From Gelatoporia subvermispora B (Eukaryota > Basidiomycota > Agaricomycetes > Polyporales > Gelatoporiaceae), in the NCBI GenBank assembly GCA_000320605.2, contig KB445791.1, forward strand, positions 452,272-516,271: a stretch of 64,000 bases of DNA, written 5' to 3'. This document shows, piece after piece, positions 11,471 to 24,031 of the stretch. Position numbers and translations under genes: made by a program. Numbering within the stretch: position 1 is the first letter of the stretch; every line of letters begins with the position of its first letter. Under the pieces are notes generated by a model. The model was given only the letters and a program-made list of their open reading frames with translations. It searched no databases and was not told the DNA's origin.

Positions 11471-14400
11471 ATGGAGCGCAAGACTGTCTTCGTAGTCGGC
11501 CTTGGCATGGTCGGGATAGGTACTTCGAGCCTACTTTTAGTATAAACAGCTGAATCAAATCTGGATCAGCTTTCATCGAGAAGTTACTCAACCTCGGCAC
11601 TGCTGGGCAGTATCGCATTGTCACCTGTGGCGAAGAAACGCATCGTAAGCCCTGTCAGCTTTGATAATATACACTTGCTGATCGACGGGAAGTCGCATAC
11701 AACCGTGTCGCACTTACGGAGTATTTCCAGCATCGCAGTGTTGAGAAGCTATACTTGAACTCTGGTATGTTCTATCTGTGCCACCAACCCGTCCCGAGAG
11801 CTCATTGTCCGAAACTCTGTAGCTGAATGGTATGCACAGCAAGATCCGGAACGCTTCACCTTCCATGTTGGTGAAGCCGTCACCTCGCTCGATCCGGCGG
11901 CACACCTCGTCATGACTGACAAAGGACGAACGATCTCCTATGACTACTGCGTACTTGCGACCGGGTCTGAAGCGAGCCTTCCATCCTATGCGGATCCGCA
12001 CATCCCAGGCGTATTCGTCTACCGCAACATCTCCGACATGAACCATCTGCTCGCATACGCCGAGACCGACATCGCGCGCGGGAAAGAGGCCACCGTTCTC
12101 GGTGGCGGACTGCTAGGACTCGAAGCTGCTAAGGCAGTATACGATCTCGAGTCAGTGGGGCAGGTGACGATCGTGCACAGGCAGGCGTACCCGCTCTCGC
12201 GCCAACTGGACGCGCACGGTGGCGCCATCGTCCGCTCGCGTATCGAAGCGCTCGGCGTGACTTGGCGCGGGAGCGCGTCTGGAGTGGCGCTCCACACGGA
12301 CGACTCAGGTGCGCTCGAAGGGCTGGAGCTAGACGATGGCACTGTAGTACCCTGCCGCATAGTCGTCTTCTCGATTGGTATCACTCCGAGAGATGACCTG
12401 GCACGGAAGACGGGTCTGACTTGCGCTCCGAGGGGCGGCATTGTCGTCGACGATGAACTTCGAACAAGCGCCCCAGACGTCTGGGCAATCGGAGAATGTG
12501 CTAGCTGGAAGGGAAACACGTATGGATTGATCGCGCCTGGAATCGAAATGGCAGATATTCTGTCGTTCAACTTCACGCAGACACAGAACAGCGTAGGCGA
12601 GTTCAAACCTCGCGTTATGGTTCGTACTTTTTCATGCGCCTCTTTCGGGCCATCTAACCCCCGAGCAGAATAATCCCGATTTGTCTACGAAATTGAAGCT
12701 CATGGGCGTCGATGTGACTGACTCCGTAATCTATGGTGTACTGGAGACGTCACTGACAGTTATTGCATACAGGTCGCTTCATTCGGAGACTTCTTCGCAG
12801 AACAACGACGAACAACATCTACGACTTTGCAGCCGCAGGCACAAGTCACAACTAGCTTGGAGAAGCCCAAAGATTCAAGCTTACCTCGCAAGCGACATGG
12901 TGCAGCTGCAGCAGCAGAAGGAGGTCCTTTAGAAACTCTGACATACCGCGACCCTTTTGCTGGCGTTTATAAGAAGTACGCAGCCTTGAGTTCTGTCAAT
13001 GCTCGAATTGACATTGTCTCGCATAGGTACATTTTCAGTGCCGACGGCAAGTACCTTCTAGGTGGTATGATGGTCGGAGATACGTCCGACTATATCAAAC
13101 TTGTCGCACTCGTCAAAAAGAAGGTTCTTGACCTTACTTTCCTGGCCTGAACTTCGATGTTTGACAGGCTACATATAGAAAGCCTTGGAGGTCCCACCCG
13201 CACAGTTTATTCTTGGCACTGGGGGATCGAAAGACGATTCTGGTGCTGATCTCGACAATGACACGCAGATCTGCAGTTGCCATGTAGGCACCCGAGATTC
13301 TATCACGTATATGTCTCGATTTACTGATCAAACACTGAACAGAATGTGACCAAAGGCCAGGTCGTACAGTGTGTGAAAGACGGTGTACAGACCCTGGCCG
13401 ATATTAAGTCCAGGACGAAGGCAGGGACTGGCTGTGGCGGATGTAAATACATTCTGAGAGTCTCGACTTGCGCTGTCTGACCTATTCTGACACCGCAAGG
13501 CATGCCTTTGGTTACAAATATCTTCAAGGTATGCGGGTCCTGAAACTAGCCCTAGATTCACTCACTCACTGTCGCCGTAGTTCGAAATGAAGAAGGCCGG
13601 ACATGCCGTGAACAACAATCTATGCCCGCACTTTGCGATGACACGTATTGACCTTTTCAATGTCGTTAAGTGCGTCGAGCTATTATATATGACAAATTCA
13701 CGGTTGATCTGTCTTGGGTCTAGGATCAAGGGCTTGAAGACGATGCCAGAGGTCATGGAATTTGTTGGCGTCAAACCAGACTCGCTGGGTTGCGAGGTAT
13801 GCAAGCCTGCCATTGCGAGCATACTTTCCTCCCTTTGGAATGAGAACATAATGAACCCCGTTCATCACGCGTACGTCCACACTTATGTGGGCACGCTTAC
13901 AGTCTGAGACATTGCTCTTTAGAAATCAAGAGACAAATGATAGGTTCCTTGCCAATATTCAGAGGAATGGTACCTTCTCAGTGGTTCCGCGAGTTGCTGC
14001 AGGCGAAGTAAGCGATGCCCCCTATTGTTTCTGATAAGCGTGTACGGACAGGTTATCGCAGATTACCCCAGAAAAGCTGATAGCTCTTGGACAAGTCGCG
14101 AAGAAATGTATGATCGAAATTCGATTGCTTCGCTGAGCCCATTGCTCATAGTTAATATGAACTAGACGCTCTGTACACCAAGATCACGGGCGGGCAGCGC
14201 ATCGATATGTTTGGCGCCCAGAAGCCAGACCTACCTTCGATCTGGAAGGAGCTCATCGATGCTGGTTTCGAGAGTGGGCACGCGTATGGTCAGTATTTCG
14301 CCTGATCTCTAACACACTACAATCAACAAGTACAAATGCTAGGAAAGGCGCTGCGTACCGTAAAGTCCTGCGTAGGCACCTCTTGGTGTCGTTACGGGAT

Positions 14401-15923
14401 CGGCGACTCTGTCACCAGTACGATGAGTTTTATTCAACACTTCTTCGCGCACGGATGATGCTGAGACTGGACTTAGTGGCACTTAAGCTAGAAGAGAGGT
14501 ACAAGGGTATACGGTCCCCACACAAGCTGAAGGGTGGGGTTAGCGGCTGCGTCCGTGAATGTGCGGAAGCGCAAGGCAAGGACTTTGGGCTCATAGCCAC
14601 AGATAAGGGCTGGAACATCTTTGTCTGTGGCAATGGCGGTACGTCGTAGTACCCGTAGCTAAACAATGCTGCTGACCACGGAGACATGTACCCAGGCGCG
14701 AATCCAAGACATGCTACGTTGCTCGCCGCAGACGTTCTTCCGTCCAATGCGATTCGCATTGTTGACCGTTTCTTGATGTACTACATTCGGACGGCTGACA
14801 AGTTGACACGAACGTCAAAATGGCTAGAGGCTATGGACGGCGGCATAGAGGTAGAAATACTCACTCTTCTAGATCTCTATGTGCACCGACTAACAATCCG
14901 ATCAGAAGCTGAAGCGAGTCCTTTTGGACGACGAGCTCGGCATCTGCCAAGATCTGGAGCGCGAAATGGATGCTCTGGTCGGAACGTACTTCGATGAATG
15001 GCGAGCCGTTGTCGAAGAGCCAGAGCGACAGAAGCAATTTCGGCAGTTCGTGAATTCCGTAAGTAGTGCCTCGTCCCGAATCACAGGCAGTTGGCTGATC
15101 TTAAAACGAAGGACGAACGTCGTGCACCGGTAGAGCAGATCATTGAAAGAGGCCAAAAACGTCCCGCGAACTGGCCGAAGGAGTTCCCTTCAGCTCACAT
15201 ACGTGACGGAGACATCAAGACTCCGAAATCGCAGTGGAAGTGGCGAAAGCTTGCTAAGATACATGACCTGATGCCGACCGACGCTGGAACAACGTAAGCT
15301 AAATATCTCTTCCGACTTACTCATAGACCGATCGCCGTGCAGCTCGGCCGCCGTGAAGTATGGGGACAGTCAGCTTGCCGTCTTCCACGTTCCGAGACAA
15401 GGTTACTATGCGACTCAGCAGGTAATACTGCCTTGGTCAAAGCAATCACAAAGGAAGGGTGATCTTACATTATTGTAGATGTGCCCTCACAAGCGGGCCT
15501 TCGTCCTCGAGCATGGACTCGTAGGCGATGATCCCAAGAGCGGCGCCCTCTACGTGTCATGTAAGCTAGATCGGTCATCGTGTTCTTGGCGGTACCTGAA
15601 TCTGCATAGGTCCAATGCACAAGAGGAACTTCACGCTGACTTCTGGTGAATGCCTCAATGACGATGCGTATAGCATCTTGGCATTCGACGTCCGTGTAGA
15701 GGATGGCGATATCGCCTTGTTGTTGCCAGAGCCCGAGGACCTTGACGCGGTCATTGGGACTAGCAAATGGATGGTACGTCAAGCCACTGCGGAGCTTCTC
15801 GAGAAAGGAAGTTCCGGCGGCATAGAGATTGTCGGACCCGACGGCGACGAAGACGGGACACCCGCTACTGCTAGCTGTGGCACGCAAGGCATAGCTTGCG
15901 GGAGCAGCAAGTTCGATTGGTGA
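11471..15923 (+). CDS. niiA: NAD(P)H nitrite reductase (FAD / BFD-like Fe-S / siroheme / Rieske)
   Basis: This enzyme makes the six-electron reduction of nitrite to ammonium in the cytosol. The start is ATG at 11471, just before the dinucleotide fold VFVVGLGMVG. The FAD/NAD domain (about 11500-12700) ends near GLIAPGIEMADIL. The BFD-like [2Fe-2S] domain has CSCHNVTKG and GTGCGGC (about 13320-13450). The ferredoxin-like half domain and the siroheme-[4Fe-4S] site follow, with cysteines in SCVGTSWCRYG (about 14370) and SGCVRECAEAQ (about 14560), a C-x5-C plus C-x3-C pattern. A C-terminal Rieske-type segment has CPHKRAF and CPMHKRNF (about 15480 and 15610). The stop is at 15923. About fifteen introns of 50-60 bp are present. 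All cluster genes appear intact, so nitrate use is expected. Confidence 0.95.
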
Positions 15924-16106
15924 ACGGCACTATGACTTTCACACTAACGCAGAAAACTGCGAAATGCATCGGATTGAATCGGCCTCGAGATGTGATGACG
16001 GTGGTAAATGGAAGTTATAAGTTATCAATAGGCCAATGTACAAGCTCCAGCTGTAGTGTCGATACAATATCACCCGTGTGTATGATAGTAAATGTCCGAT
16101 GTCTGG

Positions 16107-19100
16107 TCATGGCTTGTCCTCGATAAAGATACGATCTACACCGTTCCACTCAGCGTCCGAGCCCGATTTCTTTGCTCTCCAGACGTGATCGCGCTCAACC
16201 CAATATCCCACTCTGTCATCCACAGTGTGAGGTCTCCATACCCGTTCGCCGGTATCCGGCTCTGTCTCGGCAGAGAACCAGCGTGACTTGTGAGGGGGCA
16301 ACTTGCCCTCTTCTCGAGCACGTCTCGTCGCTCTCTGGAACTCCTCCTGCTTGTTCTTGAGATCATTGGCACGCTCGTACTTGCCCATCTCAAAGGCTCG
16401 CTGATCAGGGCGTAAGCGGCAGTCAGTAGGGCAAATATAGGGCTTGAGCGTGTCTTCTGGGCAATCATTGAGCGTGATGGCGAACGGCGTCAGATTGAAC
16501 GGTGCTGGTGGTTTCGGCGAGTTCCTCCACAGTAGGATGTACTCGGGCTTCGAGGTAGGTGAGGCAGGTCCATTCACAGCGACATCGGGATGCAGTTGGC
16601 CGATGCCCGTCCCCACCGCGCGTGCAACTAGCTGACTATTCCATCGACCGGCGATTTCGTAAGTGACATTATCGTCAGCATCCATGACGTAGCCTGAAAT
16701 CTCATACGCATCCTTCCCCCGCCATCCGCGGGGTTTGAAGGTCAGCACGCACTTGTCACCGGTACGGTGGTTCGTAATCTAGTGAGAGCAAACATTATGA
16801 GAGCAAGATTGATGAACAATGGACATGGACTCACAACCATGTCACCGTAATGATCAATGGTCGGCGAACCAAGAATGAACCCGGATATATTGGTGGTGAC
16901 CTTCTTCCAGCTGTAATGTTCGACGACTCTGCCCTCTTCGTGAGATCCGACGGCTTTCGGATAGTTCGGAGCCCTCTCCTTGGGTAGTAGTAGTTCTGCA
17001 TGTGCTACACCAGTCGGTCGGATCTCGAAGGACTTCCCAAGAAACTTGTTCTGGGCATCGACCTTGGAGAGACGTGTCAATAGGCAAGACACTTTGTATT
17101 GCCGACGCTTACCTCTCCGTAGTATCGCCACATCGGTGACTCAGCCCAACATGCGGAAATGGGAGGGTGGTGGCTGACTTGCTCGGATACATAACGATAT
17201 TCCTTGTCGAACCGGACGTATTCGAAGGTCTCACCCTGTATCGATGGGAATCAGGCGTGTTTGGACAAGATTTCGGGGACGTGTACGTACAAGCATAGGG
17301 TTGAAAGGTTTCGCTATCCGACCAATAGTCGAGGAATAGTTGGACATAGCAAAAGCGGCTACGAAGGCTATGCGCCGATGAGGATGGTCTTCAGCGAAAG
17401 CAGCATCGACTGTGAGAAAGCTAGTGAGTCTCAGATAATTCGAAATGCAATCCTAACTTACGGCACTCTGAAAACTCCATGTCTTCAGCCTGCATGAACA
17501 GTCAATACCCAACCAATATGTTTGAGAACCATGGGACGCACCATACGCTGAAGCATACTCGTCGGCTCGTTGAAGAACACAGGGAACGAGATCTTCGTAA
17601 GATCCTTCCCAATGCTGTTCTTCAGCACTGCCCAGAGACTCATCGGCGGTCGGTCATCACTCGTTATACCTAGTCTTTCTCGCAACTTCACGTAGCCGCT
17701 ATACTGTTCCTTGTCGATCGTTACGGGTAATGACGTTGGGTGCGATGTCAGCGACTCATTTATGATCAAGTTGGGCAGGTTGTTCGACTCGATCGCATCG
17801 AAGAATTCGTCTTCCTCGTCCGTGTCGACCATGTCTTCGTCCTCTAGGGGACTGGATACAGAGTGGCCAGAAAGCGGAGAATCTCGCTGGCCGATGGGCG
17901 GAGTGAGAGTAGACATCGAGGAAGTCACGGGCGGAAGCCCAGCCACCGGTGATATCGGCGGCGGCAGTCCTGGGAGTGACGGTACAGCCGTCTTCGGTGA
18001 AGTCTCTGGTGTGGCGAACATCGTGGTGGCCGTCGGCGTTATGATCATCTGGGACACCCTCCGCTTGACCGTCGAGCTCTCCGTGCCGACCGTCACAAAG
18101 CTCGAGTCGAGCATGCGGCTGCGCCTCCTCGACCGGTTCCTCAGCTCCTTCTCCAGGACGTCGCCCTCGCGCACGACCGCCTGCAGGCTCTCCTCCCACA
18201 CCTGCTGGCGCTCCCGCTCCCGCTCGAGCCGCGTGCGCCACCACTCCTCGCGCTCCCGCACCATCCGCACATACTCGTGCAGCATCCCGCTCACCCCGCT
18301 CACCGTGTCCTCCACCGCCCGCTTCAGCTCCGCGAACCGCGGCGGCGCGTCCGCCGGCACCGGCATCTTCGCGAGCATCTGCGCCGTCAGGTCCATTTGC
18401 GCGACGAGCGTGTTGCCCTGCAGCTCGAACGCCTCGCCGTGCGGCACCTGGTCCGCCGGCTCTGCGCCCGACGCGTCGTCCCCCGACTCCTCGTGGCTGC
18501 CCTGTTTCGTGTGTGTGGGCTCCGCCGGCTCGTCCCCCGCCGCTGAGCTTGTCATCGACCCGACCTCGGTCCCGTCGACCTTCCGCCGCGTCCCATAGCT
18601 GCCCGCGTACCCAATCGTGCTCGACGCCCGCACGCTCATTGCCTCGCTCTCGACGCTTCCGCGGCCGCTCTCCGCCTCCTTCCGCGCCCACTCGATGCTC
18701 TTCTGCAGCGCCTGGATCCACCGCGACGCCTCGACCGGGTGGTTCGCTTTCAGGTACCACTTCTGCACGCCGTGATGTCCTCGTGTTGGCGTCGAGTGCA
18801 CCTCGAAGCGCAGCCCCTGATGCCCGGGCGAGACGGTCAAAATCGCGGTCTTCATCCCAATGGAGCCTCGGCACGCGACGTTCTCGTCCTCTTGATGGCG
18901 ATAATCTGAGGGCGGACGTCAGATGTACGCTGCCTACATGTAAGAGGTCCGCTCACAAGAGAAGATCCCATCCTTGAGTACAAACCAGCGGGTATTGTAA
19001 CCCTTCGCGACGTTAGTATACTTGTTGAGATAGCCTTTCAGCTCGGGCGGTTGCGCAGACGGCGTGCTGAGGAGTGTCGTGTCTTGGTTCGTATCTGGTA

Positions 19101-20107
19101 ACGCAAGTCAGAGCGGACTCCATACTAGAACGCGCTGGAACTCACATTGTCTTAGCAACACCCTGACGCGGTCATCCTTGCCCAGCCCATCATACACCAT
19201 CCTTCCCTTGCGATCACGAACAAACACGTCTGCACCTGCGTGTACCGCCTGTTCGATGAGCTTCAGGTCCCTCCGTCTAACTGCCTCATGCAAGAGCGTT
19301 CTCCCAGACGAGTCGTCGAGATAAGAGAGGTCGACATGCTTGATCCGCGGCGACGACAGCAGCTTGATGAGAGCGTCTGGCGGGGAGGCAGATGGCGGAG
19401 AGAGGATGTACGTGCGCAGCAGTGACCGATACGACGCCGTCAGGAATGCGCGGGAATCTGTCCACCACGTCTTGAGCTATTGATGGCACACAATGAGCCT
19501 CGACGCACCTTTGATCGCCTTGATGGCCTCCTTACCCTTCGCAACCTCCAGCGCCGTCTTTCCCTCTTTGTCCCGTAGGGTATCATCAATCCCATCCTGC
19601 TCCAGAAGTAGGTTTATGACGTCGTCGCGAGCGATAGAAGCTGCGAGGTGCAGCGCGGTTGTCCCAGAGCCAGGCGGGTAGACGGCATTCGGAGATATCG
19701 CACGGTGTGCCAGCAGCAATGACACGGTCTCGCCTACGGGACATGTGAATCATGCGAAGGAGGCGCTGACTAGTGGAGGCTTACACGACGCGCAGCGAAT
19801 GGCGAGGTGGAGCGCGGCGGCAGCTACGTCGACGTCGCCGTCGACAGAGTTGCGCCCCTCGCGGGCGATGTCGGTCAGGAAGGGGTGGATCTTGGCGGGA
19901 TCACCTGGGAGGTCGTCCGGAGATGAACTTCGTGGAACAGTCTGTGACGAAGGACGCACCGCTCCGGAGCGCTGACAGAAGCTTGACCTGGTACAAGTAG
20001 TCTGCAGCTGGAGACGTTGTCAGTACTGAGATTACGGGTTGGAGCGCAGTGGGCATGGGCATACTGGAGTCGCCGCGGGTCCCTAGGATCGAGGATGTGG
20101 TCGCCAT
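16107..20107 (-). CDS. OSH1: Osh1/Swh1-type oxysterol-binding protein (ankyrin-PH-FFAT-ORD)
   Basis: This is a sterol/PI4P exchange protein acting at membrane contact sites. The start is ATG at 20105-20107. The N-terminal ankyrin repeats are seen in GTTALHLAASIARDDVINLLLEQ (split; about 19600) and in the 19.1-19.3 kb exon. A PH domain ends near ASRWIQALQKSIEWARKEAE (about 18700). A Ser-rich linker and a coiled coil (about 18150-18300) follow. A FFAT motif, EFFDAIE, lies at 17788-17808 behind acidic residues. The ORD opens with MSLWAVLKNSIGKDLTKISFP (about 17600) and holds the family signature EQVSHHPP at 17161-17184. The protein ends IFIEDKP-stop at 16107. It is convergent with nitrite reductase, with 183 bp between stops. 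Domain order is exactly that of long fungal Osh1/Osh2 proteins. Confidence 0.93.
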
Positions 20108-20371
20108 TGACGTTGGCTCTGACCGAGAGTGTTCAGTATCGCCAAAATGTAATCAAATGCGAAGTAGAAAGGCAATATGATACGGTATAGCTCGGGGATT
20201 CTGAAGCTCGCCGTGGCGTACTTTGGTGCGACTGCAAGGCTCACGGGCCTAGCAGTGGCACCCAGGAGTCATTTTGTCCTGGCAGGGCCTCCTCGTATAG
20301 CTGCCGATATTCCATGGCTGCAGCATGTTACCGCGGGTACAGCGATATGATACAGATGCATTCTGTGCATC

Positions 20372-20609
20372 CTAGTCCCTCCCCTTCGCCGAGAGGACCC
20401 GCGGGAGGACGAACGAATTTGGTGGAGTGAAGCGGACGTACTGGAATCCCGGCTGCGAGTCCCAAGTGTCGATGTCGTAGACGACATTGACAAAGTCCTT
20501 GTCCTTAAACTTAGATAATTGCCAGTATGGATACTTGGTGAATAGTTGATGATGTATACAAGGGATTCGGAGGGCGAGGTTGGAGGGAGAACCCGTTCGG
20601 GCTGGGGAA
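20372..20609 (-). pseudogene. Coding-like orphan exon, unidentified
   Basis: Behind an apparent splice acceptor (ttcag, minus strand, before 20609) one frame stays open for about 78 codons and ends at TAG, 20372-20374. It contains FTKYPYWQLSKFKDKDF and then VYDIDTWDSQPGFQYVRF, which read like a real folded protein rather than random sequence. No start codon or convincing upstream exon was found between 20.65 and 21.1 kb. It could be the last exon of an unrecognised minus-strand gene or a remnant. The overlapping Ser/Arg-rich frame is judged a shadow. I do not recognise the family. Confidence 0.3.
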
Positions 20610-20642
20610 CTGAATCCACTTAGCGCCCAGGTGACGCTCTAG

Positions 20643-20663
20643 CGCTAAATATATTATTTAGCG
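20643..20663. repeat. 21-bp perfect palindrome
   Basis: Arms CGCTAAATA and TATTTAGCG are perfectly complementary around the centre TAT. It is AT-rich and lies in a gene-poor spacer just upstream of the orphan exon. Function unknown. Confidence 0.6.
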
Positions 20664-22289
20664 ACATGATAACCACGTGTCACTGCCCTGATCTGGACTT
20701 ATCGGCCTCCCTGACTGTTCCAGCTCCGTCGAGTTGTCGTTTTGCACTAATCTGGCTCGCACGTTCCAAGTCTCTAGTCTCATGCAAAGATGCAACGCTT
20801 CACGCACGTTGGAGAGCATATACAGCGGACTCGGAAGACCTGTGTGTGGCCGGCGAACATGGGACTCACACGTTGAGCGACGATGCACTCGAATTGATCA
20901 TCGACAACGCCACTTGGTTCGAACTCCTCACCGCCGCAAGCCGCGAATCGCTTGGGCTGGAATGGGCCCTAATGGGCCTCCTAGCCGGCGGGGCTAGCCA
21001 ATGAGCTCGCGGAGATGCGAAAGAGTTGATCTCGAAGCGGTGATTGGGACAGCCACCGCATCCTCTCGATCAGCCACTTCCAAGTTCCTACCTGTTCCTA
21101 CGCGCATCCACGGGCACGCCTTCTTTTTTCCTTCTACAGTACTACCCAGAATGCACGACCTTTAGCCACTGCGCGCCGTCTGCTGTGCGGTGCATCATGG
21201 CAAATTTGGAACAACGTCGTCAAGGCTTGGAGCCCTCGACAGTCGCACACCGCATCGCATCCCGGTTTTAGGCGGCCTGACTGGTGACAATCGCTTGCAG
21301 TCCCTGTTTCGCTGTGCTGCGGGTCGATAGTGCACTTTCCTGGCCTTCGCCGTTTGGAGGCCCCTGCGTGGCGCTGCTGTCAGGCTGGACGCTCATCCCT
21401 CTGCCGGTTGCCTTACCTGGGTCTTTGTACGTAAAAGCCGCCTGGCCCGAGCAAAAGCACTCCGGTTACCAAAGTGCGCTAAGGCTTCTTTCCTTGTCCA
21501 ACGTCTATGCAGACCGCTTCTTGCATTCAAGAAAATTGGTTCGATTTTCCAGTGCCCATCCGCCGCTATCGGAACTGGCGAGAAATCGTTAGCATGAATG
21601 AACGAGGTGCATTCCCGACATGTATCCTAATGAGGCTCGTTCCTGGTTACTTTGTGGCCTGAGGAGGATCTAATCATTGGTCTAACCCTGCTCGTGCGTT
21701 TCAGCGCGCCATTGTCGGGCACTTTGTATCTACGGCTCCGAATAACCCGAATTCTGCTTTAATGGATCGCGCACAAGTATCCCAGAAATTCCACCGCTCA
21801 GCCAAAGTACCCCCGGAGCCCGTACTTCCGCACTTACCGATTCGGGATCGGTTGCCTAGTCAAGCACTCGGGGGATTTTTTTCCAGTCCAAGTCTCCCGC
21901 GCAAAGCATGTCGTGACATCACTGACCCGCCCAGAGACCAGGCACGCAGCACCGCGACGTGCACAACGCGAGGCCTGTCTGACCGTCTCGGCTCGCTAGC
22001 AGCCTTTGGCGACCGCACCGCACGGCATCCGCCTCCTGGACTTGCCAATCCCGGATATAACAAGACAAAGCGCGACCCCGCCGCGGACACCGGCGCGCCT
22101 GCGTGGTGCCCAGGGACGCGGGTGTCGAGCCAAAGCAAAGCGCATCCGACGCGGTATATGAGCGGGCACGACGCTGGCTCTTGACTTCCTGCACTTCACC
22201 CCTTCACACTTCGCCCTTTGCACTTCGGTCTACCCCTCGTCTCCCATAACCAGATCTCGGACTACAACCTCGAACTCCCAGTACGCGAG
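20664..22289 (+). other. Upstream region of the WOPR gene
   Basis: About 1.6 kb without a convincing gene. Short frames on both strands overlap and match nothing known. Close to the gene there is a TATA-like gtatatgag near 22154, followed by a long CT-rich stretch (about 22180-22250) typical of a fungal 5' leader. Confidence 0.45.
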
Positions 22290-24031
22290 ATGGCCTTCAA
22301 CACTAACGCAGAAGCCCCCCCGGTAGGCATGGAAGCGTTGAACGGGGCGTGGCTCAAAACAACGATGGACGCGTTGATCGTCGCGGAAGGTGCACGGACG
22401 GGGCGCATCCCCCGTATGATACGCCGCTTCACTGAGAGCGAGTGGCGGGCAGTCGAGAAGAGTGGCTCGATCATCGTGTTCACCGAGGAAGAGAGCGGCA
22501 TCAAACGGTGGACCGATCGCTACCGGTGGTCGGCCTCCCGAATGCTAGGCAACTTCTTGGTACGTCGTGTACTGCGATCCGGGCCACTTCGGATGTTCTA
22601 ATTCAACAATCCATCAACGCAGCTCTATCGCGAACGTGAAGATGAATATCCTTCGCTGGTCGTTGACCCCGTGGAGAGAATACAAATCCTCCCCCCCAAG
22701 GAGGGTCAACTAGGACAGAAGTTCTTGTATAAGTGGATGTACGGTGGAAGTTTGGCTCTTAGGTCAGACTTCAAACCGAACGGCCTCATGAAGAAAGTAA
22801 GTGCCATAAATCACTCACAGGTCCCGTGGAGGCTGAGCTTCAAGTAGACTATCACCGTGAAGATAGACGGGACTTCTTACCACATCATCTCGTACTACCG
22901 ACCGGCAGACGTAGTCCAGCATAAACTACGAACCCCGTCCGAGATCTGGGAGTTGAGGGCCATCGGACTTACAGCTGACACGATCAACGCCTGCAAGAAA
23001 ATGCGTTATCCTCCTGACGTCAAATCAGACGTTGAGCATCCAGGGATTGTCCGCATGTGAGCTGTCTCCATGAATGTTCTCCAAGAATTATTCATTAACC
23101 TATCAATATTTTCTCCAGAATTGATCGTGAGGAAGAGGAACTCGAGAGGGTGCTGGATGAGAAAAAGAGGCGTGCCGAGGAGGAAGGTATCCCCCTGGAA
23201 CCCGAGGAAGACCTAACGCTCGAATGGCCCAGTGAGACGAACTCCACGAGCAAGATGACCATCTCAATCAACATGGACAACCTGATCGAGATGGACATCA
23301 TGGACCTGGAGGCTTCGGACGAAACGGACACCTCGAGCGAGACGGACACCGCGAGCGAGACGAGTACCCCAAGCATCCAGCAGCCTCTGTCCGACGGATG
23401 CACGCTGTCTTCCTGGCACCAGGAGTCGGGCGGGCGGTACGGCATCATGCCTGTGGTGGACGACGCCTACGAGATGTACGCGTACCCGACCGTTGCGGAG
23501 TGGCTCACTCTCCCTGCCGAGCCCCCCGCGCCGCAGCCGCAGCCGTCGATCGTAGAGGTCGATGGGCAGTACTTCCGGGTCCAGGACGGGGTGCACGAGG
23601 GGCAGCGGTGTGTCATGGACGACTCCCCCTCCGGGTCGCACCCGCCGCCATACACTACCGTCCTGCCACCCTACACGCCGCCCTGCGCGGCAGCCCGCCA
23701 CGACTTGCAGGATGACAACGCCAAGGAAACGTCACCCACGCATGGGATGCAGCAGGGGCAGCAGATGCAGCAGGTGCAGTCGATGCAGCAGGGTGCTACG
23801 CATATGGCAGCGCCGTCCCATGTCAACGACGCCGCGACCCATCCGGGCGTGCTCGCTGGCCACATTCCGCAGCAGTATCAACAGTTTGTGGGTGCGCCGC
23901 AGCCTCCGAGGGCACAGTGGCGGCACCCGGTGACCCAGGAGGACGCCGCGCACCACCTCCCTCCGTCGATCCCCTCTGCAAGTCATGCGAATGCAAGGTA
24001 TGGGTGGCAGCCTGTTAGCGGGTGGCGGTAG
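22290..24031 (+). CDS. WOPR-domain (Gti1/Pac2 family) transcription factor
   Basis: Fungal WOPR proteins (Wor1, Ryp1, Gti1, Pac2) bind DNA and act as switches of morphology and development. The start is ATG at 22290 (MAFNTNAEAPP). The first WOPR box carries MEALNGAWLKTTMDALIVAE, then ESGIKRWTDRYRWSASRMLG, then NFL joined across an intron (about 22560-22620) to LYRERE. The second box has NGLMKKTITVKIDGTSYHI and SYYRPADVVQHKLRTPSEI (about 22780-22950). An acidic, Lys/Glu-rich helix follows the third intron (about 23130-23200). The C-terminal part is Ser/Pro rich, with a Gln/Met-rich run near 23745-23800, as expected for an activation region. The stop is at 24031. The family call is firm; which paralogue it is cannot be decided here. 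Confidence 0.93.

Noticed and set aside
17711..18598. Long plus-strand frame (295 codons) opposite the Osh1-like gene
   Set aside because: It is Ser/Arg-rich and antisense to the well-supported linker and coiled coil of the oxysterol-binding protein; GC-rich codons open both strands.
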